Notes: generated from the letters alone by a model not told the origin. Counted from the first letter of the stretch, positions 1 through 16,949 are shown. The stretch is 64,000 bases of DNA from Whitmania pigra (GCA_021613335.1 JAJTWR010000231.1:2013501-2077500); one strand, 5' to 3'. Numbers and translations are program-made.

Positions 1-3000
1 TCAATTCTTCCCTGAAGGCCTCCCTTACCATAGAAGGCAAAAATCTAAACAAAAAAATTTATCAATTTCATAACTGATATACATTCACAAGAAAATGCAA
101 ATTTATAATACATTTAGATGGCACTGAACTGAATACTAGTAAAACATTCATTATAAATTTTAAAATCTCTGCTGGGAAATGAAAAATTAAAAATGTGATT
201 CCAAATGAACAAAAAGTAACAGGTAATTAACAGGTACGCAGTTAAGATCAATGGGTTACATTCCAGAGTGCAGCAGTAACAACGACGACGACGACAACAA
301 TGATAAGATGTAAAAGCTCATTTCAATGCAAATAGAAGTTATAACCACACTTTAAATAATCGTTATTTTCATATGGTGCACTTTATAAACAACCTGGTTA
401 AGCATGCTTTGTCAAGCAGATGGAGAATGTTGTCATCCTCGTACGTGCTCAGCCTCTTTGCAAGCCTCACAAGTTGTCTTGTTGACATTGATGAAGCCAA
501 AGAATTGAGCTAAAAGTTTAATTGACTAATTAATTAGTTAAATTTATTCAACACATAATAAACCAGTTCCAAATGATGAATACACATATTAATATATTAC
601 ACTTGCTTACATTAAGTAAGGAAAGTTTAAAAAACATAAATCAGGCCCGTGTCTGGAATGATTTTAACAATATTTTAACTAAATAATAATAATAATAATA
701 ATAACCCTAAGTGTTATATCACCACAACAAACACCATGCAATACTTCCATGTAGAAACATTACCACCTGGCTGTTGGATGTTGTTCGGAGTTGTTGAGCA
801 AATTTCAAAACGGACTCCATTCGGGAATAATTTGGAACCTCATAAAAGAAAGTTTGTCAAGTATAAACTGCAGTGTTTTATTTAATAAAGTCATAAAGTC
901 TTGCAGTTGCCATGCAATCGTGACACAATGTACATTAAACAACTGTAAATAATATTTTAGAATACTCACGAGATGTCTCAACACTTGAGATTCTTCTTGT
1001 GGAGTCATCTGCCTCATCGGGTGATAAAGAAGGGAGGCCAACAGTTCAGACGTTAACCAATTGGAAGAACCTACGTGAGACGGGGGTTCCGATAGGCAAA
1101 CAATGCGAAAGGACGGATGGATCCTAAGAAGCTTCCTGATTGGACAGTTAATGAATTTACTAATAATTTATACACACCTCATCACCATACACTTATTAAT
1201 TTATGCATTTTTATACAGCATTTTTACTTTAAATTTACGAGATTCCAGCTTTTAACAATTCATTTAACATTTCATTCGTTAACAATTCCAGCTCTTCGTT
1301 CAATTCCACAAATCCCTCTGCACCAACCTCTGCTTCATTTCTTCTTCTGACCACGAGTTGTCCTTCATCATCGAGTCATATCGATCGTGTCGCAAGAGAC
1401 GAGTTCCGTCAAACAAATCCAACTCTCTATCGTGGATGAGTCTGCAAAAATAAAACGAAGTAAAAGTCTTCTTTCTCCATGGTCCTACTTAATTGCAGAT
1501 TTTCCATTATTAAATTAAAAAACAATTGATATGAAAACGTGACCTCTGAAGAACTGAGAGGGTGCTTGCATGGACCCTGTGAAGTCCGTCTAGCACAGCC
1601 AAATGACCTTTCACGCAGGCATCCACAAGACTGGAATGTCTCCAACCCGTATCGCCCGACGAATTCATGGTTCTTTGCTGGAGGAGATCTCTTGAAGTCA
1701 TGTCCTGATAGTAATGACACAGTGAATTAAAGGTGATATGTAAGCCAACCCCATTTATTGAATCACATATTATATCCACATCATTTATATGTATGTATGA
1801 GGAAAGTACCTGATAAAGCATGATGTTTTCTGCCTTGTAACCCAACAATTCAGCAAATTTTGAAATAAGAGAAGACTTCCCACAACCCTAGATAAATTTG
1901 GGAAATTAACTAGTTAGGCATATTGATAATAGAGATATCAATATAATATCAATGTAATAATAGAGATATCAACAGTTAAACATTTGATATAGTAATAGAG
2001 ATATGTATAATGTAGAGATCTATGGTAAGGCTTATCAATGTAATAGTACAAAGATACTATAAATCAAAGTAATCTTTAAGGAAAATGCTTTGAACTACAA
2101 TTTTGAAACAGTCAAATCTCAGTTAATCATAAATATTAACAGATTAATTAATTATAGCAACATCTGAATAAAAAATATTTATATTATGGCATGCAAGTTT
2201 GCAGAATGGGTTACATGCCTGAGTATGGCGGTAATGGCAACAGTCATAATACGTTGTGTTCGAAACCCGGCCTGCACTGCTGCAAGCGTCCTTGGGAGGG
2301 AGCGCTATATAAATGGTTTCAAGGAGCACTTCTGATGCAATGCATATGGTGCTATATAAATGAAGTACAATTAAAATGTCCACCTTATCACTATCATTAT
2401 CATCATCATTATCAACTACATACCCGAGGTCCAACAACACAGAAGTCGCCAGCAGAGTGAGAAATTAACAGATCAGAAAGGAGGTCATCATGGAATGGCG
2501 TGGAGACGAAGCAGGATGATGATGATGATGATGGTGAGTCACCACATGGAACCTGATTTAATGAAATTTAATTATATTGTAATTTTTTTATTATTATTTT
2601 TATTATTATTACAAACCTCAAAATTCATTTCCTTCAATGCAGCTTTCACTTTCACATTTGCTTGAAATGGTTCCAGGTGACCACATCGGACACTTTCCAA
2701 ATGTAACATTTCCACTGCTTCCTGTGCCAGTCCAATCATCTAAAAACGTTTTGCAGACATGATTTCAGGGTTACAATGCATCAGTAAATGAAGTAATAAC
2801 CATTTAAATGGTTAAGCATTTTTGAGCTAAATTTATGTGGCTACATAAATATAATTAAATAATCTAGCTATCAAAAAACATAAACACAAAAGTTGAAGCA
2901 AACATCTTGAACTCCTGATGAACTTAATAACAGCAGTGGATTGCACAATTTTGAAAGTGATGGATGTCATGCAAAATAGAAAACACAAAATAACCTTCAA

Positions 3001-5377
3001 AAGGTCATCAACAGCATTCTTTGCTTCTTTTGGAAAGAGTTGATGAGGATATAATCTTTCAATCAATCTCGAAGCATTCATAAAAGGAACTCTTCTCTGG
3101 AGAAGTAAATCTAATTTGATAACTCTGAGTCTATTTTAAATTCTTTAAATTGTTTCAATGGAATGTCAATGATATTTATTTATTTATTTATTTATTATCA
3201 CAAAGTAAATGATATGTCAGACCATAATGTCAGTAACCAGAGCCAAATTGTCAAATGGAAAATCAGGCAAATTGAGTTGTTTTGCTTCATCTGTACTCAG
3301 GGCAACTCCAAATGAGAGAAGTTTGGAAAGACTTCAGAAAGGAATAGGAAAACTTAACTAACTTAAGTATTTCACTAAAACGATTTAAAGCAAAAACTGC
3401 TAATAACTCACTCAGTTAATCTTATGAACTCATCTTCCAAGGATAAAAGCTTTGAATAATCCTTGTGAGTTTAAAAAGGTAAACAAATTTATAAAGCAAT
3501 AATATTATGTAAAGATTTATCACATCATGCTAAACGTCACTATCACAATCATCATTACCTGAATTGAGAGGTGATTGATGCTTCTTCCTTGAAACCTCGA
3601 TCTGAAGGGAGGATCCAAAGGGTTACCGTGGTAGTGGGGCACGGGGAGTCCGAGAGCAATGACCCTGAAATCGGGATGCACTCTCACAATCTTCATAGAA
3701 TGGAGTTGCTCTGGTGTGTAAGTCTGATAATAAATAAGAATCTCAAAAATGTAGCTGCAAAAGTAGAAATAATCGTCACATTTTCTCAATACACTATGTG
3801 CTACTACCTCCAGAAGTTTGTCGTATCTTTCAGGGGAAACCAGAAATCGACCATCTTCCATTTGCATTTCTCTGTTCTCAAGCAGATTGTTCAAAATTGG
3901 CAAAACATTTCTCTCAGCTTTCTCCACTCCCTCTAACACAAGAACTCTGCCTTGGAGAGCTGCTCTAACAGCACACTGTTAATCATTAACAATGATTATT
4001 ATTAATAATAATGTAATGAGATTCTGGCACAACATCCAATATACAACCTCTTAATAAATCATTTTCATAACTTTAAAAATTTATCACGACAATCCCAAAA
4101 GTGATTCAACTCGTTGCCACCTGTTCGGCATGGAAGGCCGTCCCTGCGACGAGTTCTCTCCTCTGCTTCAGATCGCTTTCCGTCGTGTCCCTTGACAAGG
4201 ACATGTATTCAAACTCCCTCCTAGTTAATTCCTGAGATAAAGTTGAAATCATATCAATTGTATCATGTCAACATCAAACACAAACTTTAAAGTGTTTTGT
4301 CAATGTGACATTTTTTCATGTCATAAAATAGACTGAAGTAGAAATTTAGAAAAATTCTGAACAAATAGAACATAAAACTCATAATAATAGCATTGAATCA
4401 TCAGCCTCAGAATCAGGGCCACATGAAAGACATTTTAGACCTCTGGGTAAACCAGCCATCAATTTGGCTAAAAATTAAAAACTACATCGATTTGGTAATG
4501 AGAAAAAAAGCAACAAAATTAATAAAACCCGGGTGGGTCCAAATATTTGTTGGGCACATGTATCCCCTGCCCCCACCCCAACCCCAAGTAACCCTGCTCA
4601 GAATATATTCAGTTCAACTTTATCTACAGATTTATTAAGTTAATTAAGCCAACTATTAAAAAAATGAAAATTGTAGGACTTTATGTTTTCAGTTTGATAG
4701 AACTAAGAAAAATGTATTAAATAATTTTACAAACATCAGTTAACGTTGCATGAGGCTCTTGCTTCTACTGATTTGTTAATTAATCCCTAAGTTGGAATCA
4801 ACTTAGAAGCCATTTCTATCTGGTAAAATTTTAGTAAACTTACAAGAAACATCATAGCTATGTTCCTTCTCAAGGGACCTGGAGGTCCAATAAGAAACAT
4901 ATCTTGTTTTAATGAATCCTGCCACAAAAAAAATTGAAAAAAAAATGACATTAGGATTGAATTAAGAAATTATTGTTAATACTTATTTAGATCAACCTTC
5001 TGCATCATCCATTGAAGATGTGTAACAATTGATTGAGGCACATGTTCTGGTCCTGTTAATCAGTTAATAGTTTATCTAATTTTAAAGCAAGTACTCTAAA
5101 TACTTTCTGAAAAACCACATAAGAATTTTTTTACTGTAGAGGACAGGAACTAGGTGTGCGGAGTCTCTCTTCTTGATTCTAACAGTTACGTCCCCAATAG
5201 TTACGAACCCTAAATAAATGTATGCTTTCACAAAAAATTATCTACTTAATCGATCTACTACTTACCATCTTTTGAAGAGTAATACCTGCCTCTCGATGAT
5301 ATACATGAAACTTTTACCAAAGTTTGTAATTTTGCGGGGCGAATGCGCGGTAATCTCACTAGCAAAAGAAATTTCAT
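1..5377 (-). CDS. VWA8: VWA8, mitochondrial dynein-related AAA+ ATPase (N-terminal part; gene continues beyond left edge)
   Basis: Nineteen exons read on the minus strand: 5377-5266, 5209-5135, 5052-4997, 4918-4844, 4231-4121, 3975-3808, 3723-3559, 3461-3412, 3331-3223, 3096-2995, 2739-2617, 2552-2424, 1887-1810, 1704-1544, 1441-1328, 1123-970, 838-767, 509-394, 44-1. They join in frame to about 671 residues. The start MKFLLLVRLPRIRP is basic and hydrophobic with no acid, as expected for a mitochondrial targeting peptide, and VWA8 is known from the matrix. Family motifs: FLIGPPGPLRR (residues ~88-98, the first ATPase site, lacking the usual Lys), GVEKAERNVLP, NNLLENREMQMEDGRFL, LGLPVPHYHGNPLDPP, then a true Walker A GPRGCGKSS across the exon 12/13 junction (~423-431), DMTSRDLLQQR and LDGLHRVHASTLSVLQR. 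The von Willebrand domain would lie off the window. Exon 12 carries an in-frame Ser run made by a microsatellite. Identification is secure; exon ends are by eye. Confidence 0.93.
2185..2375 (+). repeat. tRNA-type SINE-like insertion in a VWA8 intron
   Basis: Lies in the intron between VWA8 exons 12 and 13. It has an A-box-like stretch (TGGCGGTAATGGCAACAG, about 2226-2243) followed at normal spacing by a B-box-like GTTCGAAACCC (about 2257-2267). Downstream are two copies of a GCTATATAAATG motif (about 2303 and 2350), resembling the 3' tails shared by many SINEs and L2/CR1-type LINEs. No target duplication was found, so the limits are approximate. It could be a chance match, but pol III boxes plus the tail motif together favour a SINE. 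Confidence 0.45.
2515..2538. repeat. (GAT)n microsatellite inside VWA8 coding exon
   Basis: A short GAT run on the plus strand is read on the minus strand as TCA codons, giving about six consecutive Ser in VWA8 exon 12 just before the second nucleotide-binding site. The reading frame is preserved on both sides. Confidence 0.8.
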
Positions 5378-5892
5378 ATTGACCTAAGGTTATTTCCTAA
5401 ACATCTGACACGACTATTTGACCCGCGTGAACCTAGACACAGATCACTAACCGAATAAAATATAGAACTGGGAACTGAACTTGGTATTTCAGGATTTATT
5501 TTCATCTTAAAACAAAGAAACTTTTAAGTAAAAATAAAATTAATGTTATATAGATAAGCAAAAGAAAATACATTTATGTTTATATATTGATTTACTGGTG
5601 GAGTTAATGTATTGTAATTGCAAGGACAAATTTTGTAAGGTTACCAAAGAGAGCGAGGCTTTTAGCAACCACAAAAATGACTTCATAGGCTCCATAAAAC
5701 GGTTTACTTCGCAAGTTTGTTAAAGAGCTCTCATTTCTCATTTCGTGATCCATTTTATAAATATGAGTCGTCTATTGATTATGCCAACTAAATGGGGAGA
5801 GCTTAAGATTATTTGACTTCGACAGTGTTATTTTACGATAAATAAATCTAAATTGTAACAGGTAGATTTATAAAGAGGAAGATAAGATCAAA
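5378..5892. other. VWA8 upstream region, no gene recognised
   Basis: AT-rich sequence upstream of the VWA8 start codon. I see no coding potential or recognisable RNA gene. It presumably holds the VWA8 promoter and 5' UTR, since the only neighbour to the right is transposon debris. Confidence 0.5.
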
Positions 5893-6166
5893 TCAAGCGA
5901 TATGCAGAAAACTGATAAATACTCCGGCTTAGCGAAAGATCTGGAGTACAGCGGATTTCAGGTAAAGTTAATGCTCGCTAACGTTGGGGCGAGGGGTTCG
6001 GATGGGAAGTCGATCTACACGTTCCTCTTTAAAATCGATTTATCGTGTCGGGAAAGAACTAAGACTGATAAAAATGTTGGAGGCCGCGGAGACGCCATCG
6101 CGCTGGACCTGGGAGATGAGAGGCGTTGCTAAAAAAGAAAATGCTTTATTACAGAAACGCGAATGA
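5893..6166 (+). pseudogene. LINE reverse-transcriptase C-terminal remnant, frameshifted
   Basis: The frame starting near 5902 reads KYSGLAKDLEYSGFQVKL then VGARGSDGKSIYTFL. A second frame (from about 6050) reads RLIKMLEAAETPSRW, then TWEMRGVA and a stop at 6166. Together they follow the pattern at the C-terminal end of many animal non-LTR retrotransposon ORF2 proteins: a Lys-Tyr..Leu helix, a V-G-x-R-G..S turn, and an EAAE..S-x-W-x-W..R helix. The change of frame around 6040 marks it as dead. No upstream RT core is present, consistent with 5' truncation. Recognition is by pattern only. Confidence 0.55.
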
Positions 6167-6388
6167 CTTAAAACTCGTACGAGCAATTGCGGTAATATGC
6201 GCGTGGTCGGTGACAAGAATTGAGTGAAGAAATTGTAAAGCTCAGTTTGCATTATGTGGTATTTTAATTGATAGCCACGTAATGGGTGATGTACTGAAGG
6301 TAGTTTAAAGTAGAGAAATAATCCACGGAGACAACCCCCTAATCAACACGCTCATAGTGCATTGGTAACAGTCGACAAGGGGCAATCC

Positions 6389-8051
6389 CAGAGGCGTATC
6401 TAGGATATTTTTCACCCGGGGATGAACTATAAAATTGGCTCCCTCCCCCATCCACCCCGTTTAATCAAATGCGGAAAAATTTGAATTTTAATGAAGCATT
6501 GTATTTAAAGAAGCAAATTTATAGAAATTACATTGCATGACTCATTAAGTCAGTGCCGTATTCTGATTTACACAGTTTAAAAAAGATTTATTTTTCTTGG
6601 TTTCACTGTCGCAAACTGGTCAATGAAGTAAAATCTCTTTTTTTCCAATGTCGCTCTTGCAAATCTAAGAAGAGCAAGATCACCTAGACCAGTGGTACAC
6701 AATCTTTTGGGCATAGGGCTAGAAACAGAATTTGAAGAACATCCGGGAACCGAGCGAGACCGTGTAAAATAGTTTCCAAATGTTAGGCTTCATCAACAAG
6801 ACAACGCAAGCAATAAGACACAGAACAAGAGAATAAGAACAACGTTGTGAACAACATGACTGAGCCTAGTTGGAAAGCAATAAAATCACGACTCACTCTA
6901 AGATGATTGGTGCTCATGAAACTAGTCAGTAACTCGGCTGTTTTAGTCTAGTGAGAAAAATTTTCTTTTGAACAATTTTTAATTTAGAGATATGCGTCGT
7001 TGCTCCCTCCGTGCTTGGTCGCGGGTCTGAGGTTGTGCACCACTGGCCTAGATGATCTTATCCCATCGAAGTACGCAAATACGACAAAATAAGATTCAAT
7101 TTCCTGAACGACTGGTTGCAATTAAAATTGCTGTCTTTAATAAAATTTGCACTAGAGAAAGGGAAACTAGAAGATTTGGAAATAAGTCGTTTTTATGAAA
7201 CGCAATAAAACCAAGAAGATCCAATGGAGTTTATGATAGAACTTCATTCCGGTTACTGAGCAGTATTTTTCAAAGGTGAGTTTCCGTGACATTTTGATGA
7301 ATTGCATCGACATATGTATCAGATAGAAGAATTTTAAAGTCCAACAGCAATCCAAATTTATGCTCAGGTCTTTTAGTCGTAAAAACGTGTTGACTATAAA
7401 ATATATCTGTTGAAGTCGGTCAAATATGCTCTTCATAACCCAAGCAATTTCTTCTGCTGAAAGTCCTGCATCTCTTGTCAGTTCTCCAGGCATCTTTCGA
7501 CGTCGCATAATTCTCCGGCCAACCTTAATCTCCAGGCTGTGCATTTTGTTTTATCAAGCTTATCAAGTTCTTGCTCCAACGATTCAATATCAGTTGCTGC
7601 TTCCTTTAATTTCATAGTAAGATCTTGTAGGCGCATCTAAACCATCAATTTTTTTCCAAGAATGGCAATAATCCTCCAATAACTGTTCTGTAACACTTCT
7701 GATTTGGGCATCATAGTTTAGTCCTCCAATAATTTGCTTGGCAGCCCTACTTCAGTTTATCCAGTCCTTCTTGGACATCTTTAATAGCTTCTGTTCGTGC
7801 ACTCCAACGTGTTTTACAGCTTTTTTAAACTCGTCCACAGTGGGTGGCAGACGTATGATACGTCTGATGTAGCCGCCGCAGTCATCTTGTGACCGATTTA
7901 TTACCCTTGTTCATTTATTATAATTTGTTCATTTATTATAATTTGTTCATTTATTATAATTATAATTTATATAATACGAACATACAAAGCCTGCATCTTG
8001 GCGTCCGGAGACATATGGACCCTCCCGCCTCCCTCCCTAGCTACTCCACTG
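6389..8051 (-). mobile_element. Degenerate hAT transposon (TRWSAR / zf-MYM-like lineage)
   Basis: The left end reads CAGAGGCGTATCTAGG (6389-6404). The right end, reverse-complemented, reads CAGTGGAGTAGCTAGG (8036-8051), giving 13 of 16 matching terminal inverted repeat bases. The 8-bp flanks GGCAATCC (6381-6388) and GGCCACCC (8052-8059) match at 6 of 8, a decayed hAT-type target duplication. Minus-strand coding debris supports the class: CKTRWSARTEAIKDVQEGLD near 7760-7815 is the TRWSAR hallmark of hAT transposases related to zinc finger MYM-type 1, and RRRKMPGELTRDAGLSAEE lies around 7440-7515. Several stops and frameshifts interrupt it. A MITE at 6690-7045 sits inside, so this element is the older of the two. 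Confidence 0.7.
6690..7045. mobile_element. 356-bp hAT-type MITE nested in an older hAT element
   Basis: Ends are CAGTGGTACACAATCT (left) and, reverse-complemented, CAGTGGTGCACAACCT (right). The 8-bp flanks ACCTAGAC (6682-6689) and GCCTAGAT (7046-7053) match at 6 of 8, with two transitions. There is no coding capacity. Inverted repeats plus 8-bp flanks point to a non-autonomous hAT element. Confidence 0.7.
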
Positions 8052-9181
8052 GGCCACCCATAAAAGACGTCTGTAAAAATTTCTGCAATGTTGCGAACAT
8101 CTGCATTTTTTCATAAAGATATTTCTTTTGAATTTATCGTAATGAATAAGCACTTCTATTGTTCCAACGAAAAATTCGATTGTAGCCCATCTGTAAAATT
8201 TGTAACCAATAATAAATGTTCTCGGTTGTTAGTGATTAATTTAGTTCAATCCTCCGCGGATTGTGACGAAAATGTTTCCCTTATGAGGCTTTTTTTTTAA
8301 CTCGTTCCGAAGTTTGTACAAATTGTTATAAATGTAAATAAAAGAATACTAAAATATTGCGCATTACTCCACTTCTGAAGGACCTCCCACTTGAGGACGT
8401 CTTGTATGGATGACCCTAAGTAATATCATACCATGAATATCCCACCCAACTCGCAATCTCTTGCAGGCTGGGCTTCAAAGTATTCATACTGATTTTTATC
8501 CATCCTTTTTATAATGTAATCTTTGATTTCTATGCGCAAATGTTCCTTGGATGACTTGAGTGCATATCGCAACGTCAAGACTGTTGAGATAAGCAGTTAT
8601 TTCTGCAGGAGCATTGTTCACAATGTTGTCAGTGGACTTTTCGAAAAGAAAAAAATCGCTGAAAAAAACCAAAATTATGTTGAACCAACTTTTATCGTCA
8701 ACAATTAAAACTCAATTAATAAACTTATTTTGTTAATTATAGCCAGAGACGTCATCTTTTTCCAGGAAACGTGTAATTTCTCTTAATGAGTTAATTATAA
8801 TTGAGCTTGTAATATTTGATATTTATCAAACTGAGAAAACAATTTTTTCTACTGAACAAATTTCAGTCTAGGTGGACCTGATAGCTCAGACTAGGGAAGG
8901 TGTCCTCTTAATGCGGAATTCATAGAGCTGGAACAGTCGCCACTTGGGCAGAAATTTCATGTGATATACTCACTAATCTATCCTTTCTACAAAAAAAAGT
9001 ATGTGAAAGTATTAAAAAGACTTTGTAGGAAAATTAACTTTGTTGACGGCTTCTTCTTAGCTAATGTGAAAATTATTTTAATTAGTAATTTTAAAAAAAT
9101 TTCTAAAAAGCGTTTAAGCATTATTTTTTAAAAATAAAACTTATGTAAAAATAATCTTATCTAAGTGTGATTGCGAAATAA
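8052..9181. other. Non-coding spacer, nothing recognised
   Basis: AT-rich sequence between the hAT element and the protease duplication. Short open frames lack splice context or family motifs, and no repeat ends were found. Confidence 0.4.
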
Positions 9182-9263
9182 TTTCTTGAGACAGCTGAAT
9201 AGATTAATTCGTAATCATCCAAAGACAATAAAGTTATTTTTATATAATCTGGCATTACAAATT

Positions 9264-9291
9264 CTTATCTCATGATAAGAATATTATAAAA
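9264..9291 (+). promoter_or_regulatory. Protease A core promoter: palindromic GATA pair and TATA box
   Basis: CTTATC-TCAT-GATAAG (9264-9279) is a perfect inverted pair of GATA-factor sites. A TATA box TATAAAA follows at 9285-9291, about 52 bp before the start codon, implying a very short 5' UTR. GATA factors commonly drive gut-specific digestive enzyme genes in animals; that role here is inference. Confidence 0.55.
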
Positions 9292-9342
9292 GACCCAGAT
9301 TTGATCGAATGATTTGTGGCAATTTTGATGGCTGGTGATAAG

Positions 9343-11724
<2,382 letters not shown>

Positions 11725-12061
11725 AATGAACGAACCATCGTTATTTTCGAAGTAATCAAAATAATTGAGAATTATTTTCTCATTATGTTATAAGAATAAA
11801 CTCTGCTTCTACAAAAGTTTGTTTTTGTGTTATTTTGGATTGATTCGGAGGATATCCAAAGATCATCCAAAACCTTAAGGCCAAACGTAACATTGACGAG
11901 TATCATTAATTGAGAATGTATTTTACATAGAAACTGTACAAATAATTATCAATAATTAACTGGTAGTATATGACTCAGCCTAAATTTAAGCTAAGGCTTC
12001 AGTTTTAATCCAGTCCTCGAAGGTACCCTAAACTTGATTCTTTTAAGACCACTATTTCATC

Positions 12062-12366
12062 CCCTTAACTTGTTGTACATCCAATCACCATCACCGAAGG
12101 AACAGGCTGTCCTGCCTTCATATTGATAAAATTTTCTATGTAACAGTATTTATTAAAAATAATTAAAGAATTACAAACATTTGGTGCCTTTGCTGTTGCA
12201 GATAAACATAATGCTGCACTCTACTACAGCATCGTGTGAACGATCTTTGTCTTAAGAATAAAACAACTATGATGAGTGTTTCAACTGCTGTCATGATCAG
12301 GCCTTTTGTATTTATAGTTTAATAAGCAGATAGTAAAAACGATGCGATTATTAACAACAGTGACGA
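12062..12366 (+). repeat. Unit A-specific segment with a hAT dimerisation-domain scrap
   Basis: This stretch interrupts the alignment between units A and B. At 12211-12252 one frame reads MLHSTTASCERSLS, the T-A-S-x-E-R-S-x-S core of the hAT C-terminal dimerisation domain, then hits stops. Unit B instead has a short local copy of its own flank here. No terminal repeats were found, so it may be a hAT fragment or a deletion scar. Confidence 0.4.
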
Positions 12367-12553
12367 GATATAGTAATAAATTAGTTTCTCGTGGAACACC
12401 GGTTGGCGACCGCTATCCTAACATAATATTTAAAGTCATCCAAGTTCAATGTTTTTCATTGCAAACCCAATTCCAGTTCATCTCCGAATTTGCCATCCCG
12501 ATTGACCAATTTAATTGTGAGTCTTTTAAAAATGATATGCGAATACTCTAGAG

Positions 12554-13691
12554 ACTCTAGTTGTCCAACCCATGGCCCGCCATAAGTTTCTATTCTGCCC
12601 ACGAAGCTTCTCTGATTTTGTAAAATTTTTATATTTAAACAAATAATAATTTAATATAATAATTTTAAATTATTTGTTTTAATATTTCTAGTTTTTATTT
12701 GTTCTTTTTTTTAGCTTGTATACATCCATGCTTGTGCTACTAAATTAAGCGCGTAATAAACTTTACATGTAGACATTGTAATGGCGGCACAGGGAATTTA
12801 AATCCTTTCTGAAGGAAGTTGGCTCTGGTTTACTTCTGCCAAGTCCGCTGGCTTAGCAAGTCATCGACATTATTCATATTCTTGAGTCTATGTGATGAAA
12901 TAAAGCCATTCATGACAAACAGGAAAGGATGTATGTTTTCTGGATGATGACCCATGGGTGAACAACTTGGCTTTTCTAGTTGACATAACAAAATTAAAAG
13001 CCGAGTTTAGCGTCAGACTTTAAGGAAAGTATTAGATGGTTCACAAGTTTTATAAACATGTTGTGAAGTTCATTCAGAAGTTGAAGCTAATTCAGTCACA
13101 GCTGGTTCTGAAGAAGGTTGTACATTGCCCAGTCCTTTCGTCGAGGTTTACTGTATCAGTACAACATGAGAAGTACTTTGAATTAGTTACCAAACGTGCT
13201 GATGATTTCGACGGACGCTGACAAATACCAGTTGGAACTCATTGACATTCAGAATGACAGTGACTTGAAAACAGCTTTCGCCGACCATGATCTGCTAAAC
13301 TTTTACAGAAACTAAGTGTCATCAGACAAGTATACCAATCTCTCAACAGCATGGCAGGAAGTTCACTGCTCTGTTCGGAAGCTTTTCTAAAATGAAAAAC
13401 ACGAAATCGAAGTTAAGTTCTCTGCTTACAGACGAACATTTAGCAGCATCATTGCGTATTTCGAAATCTGTTGTTGGAGCAAGCATAGACTACTTGTGCA
13501 AAAAAAGCAGTGCCAGATTGCAGTTTAAACTGGTCGTAAGCATAAACTTATAAGATTCTTCTAGCTTAAATGTAGCAGAAAGGTATTTTGTGTGTTATTG
13601 TGTTTTTTTGTTGTGAAATTGCTAATCCGGCCCGTGACTAGTCTTAAAGTTGTACACTTGGCCTTCCGCTCAAAAAGGTTGGACATCCCTG
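12554..13691 (+). mobile_element. hAT element (GTF2IRD2-like transposase remnant) inserted in unit A
   Basis: The left end contains TTGTCCAACCCATGGCCCGC; the right end is GGTTGGACATCCCTG, whose reverse complement CAGGGATGTCCAACC is a classic hAT terminus. The flanks CTCTAGAG (12546-12553) and CTCTAGAA (13692-13699) form a near-perfect 8-bp target duplication. Unit B shows the empty site (ATTCTTGAAACTTTTGAC). The end of a transposase is visible on the plus strand: FSKMKNTKSKLSSLLTDEHL then AASLRISKS near 13385-13465, matching the C-terminal dimerisation region of hAT transposases related to GTF2IRD2/EPM2AIP1. It is truncated and frameshifted. The exact left terminus is uncertain by about two bases. 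Confidence 0.8.
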
Positions 13692-13798
13692 CTCTAGAAA
13701 CTTTTGACAATCACTTTTTCTTGATACAGCTGAATAGATTAATTCGTAATCATCCAAAGACAATAAAGTTATTTTTATATAATCTGGCATTACAAATT

Positions 13799-13826
13799 CT
13801 TATCTCATGATAAGGATATTATAAAA
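13799..13826 (+). promoter_or_regulatory. Protease B core promoter: palindromic GATA pair and TATA box
   Basis: The inverted GATA pair CTTATC-TCAT-GATAAG (13799-13814) and TATAAAA (13820-13826) are both preserved in the second copy, so both genes should have the same expression domain unless distal elements differ. Confidence 0.55.
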
Positions 13827-13877
13827 GACCCAGATTTGATCGAATGATTTGTGGCAATTTCTGTGACTGGTGATAAG

Positions 13878-16270
<2,393 letters not shown>

Positions 16271-16949
16271 AATGAACGAACCATCGTTATTTTCGAAGTA
16301 ATCAAAATAATTGAGAATTATTTTCTCATTATGTTATAAGAATAAACTCTGCTTCTACAAAAGTTTGTTTTTGTGTTATTTTGGATTGATTCGGAGGATA
16401 TCCAAAGATCATCCAAAACCTTAAGGCCAAACGTAACATTGACGAGTATCATTAATTGAGAATGTATTTTACATAGGAACTGTACAAATAATTATCAATA
16501 ATTAACTGGTAGTATATGACAGCCTAAATTTAAGCAAAGGCTTCAGTTTTAATCCAGTCCTCGAAGGCACCCTAAACTTGGTTCCTTTAAGACCACTATT
16601 TCATTAATTAAGAATGTATTTTACATAGGAACTGAGCAAATAATTATCAATTATTAATAAATTAGTTTCTCGTGGAACACCGGTTGGCGACCGCTGCCCA
16701 AACATAATATTGAAAGTCATCCAAGTTCAATGGTTTTCATCGCAATTCCAATTCCAGGTCATCTCCGAATTTGCCATCCCTATTGACCGATTTAATTGAG
16801 CCTTTTAAAAATGATATGCGAATATTCTTGAAACTTTTGACAACCACTTTTTCAAAAGATAGCTTATTTTTTTAAGTTCTTCCTTTCCATGTCTTTAAAG
16901 AATGTTCAAACAACCTTCTACTGGAAGGTCTTTTGCTGTACTATGCCAC

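Noticed and set aside
1117..1350. 77-codon plus-strand frame in VWA8
   Set aside because: It overlaps VWA8 exons 15 and 16 on the opposite strand and has no motif of its own.
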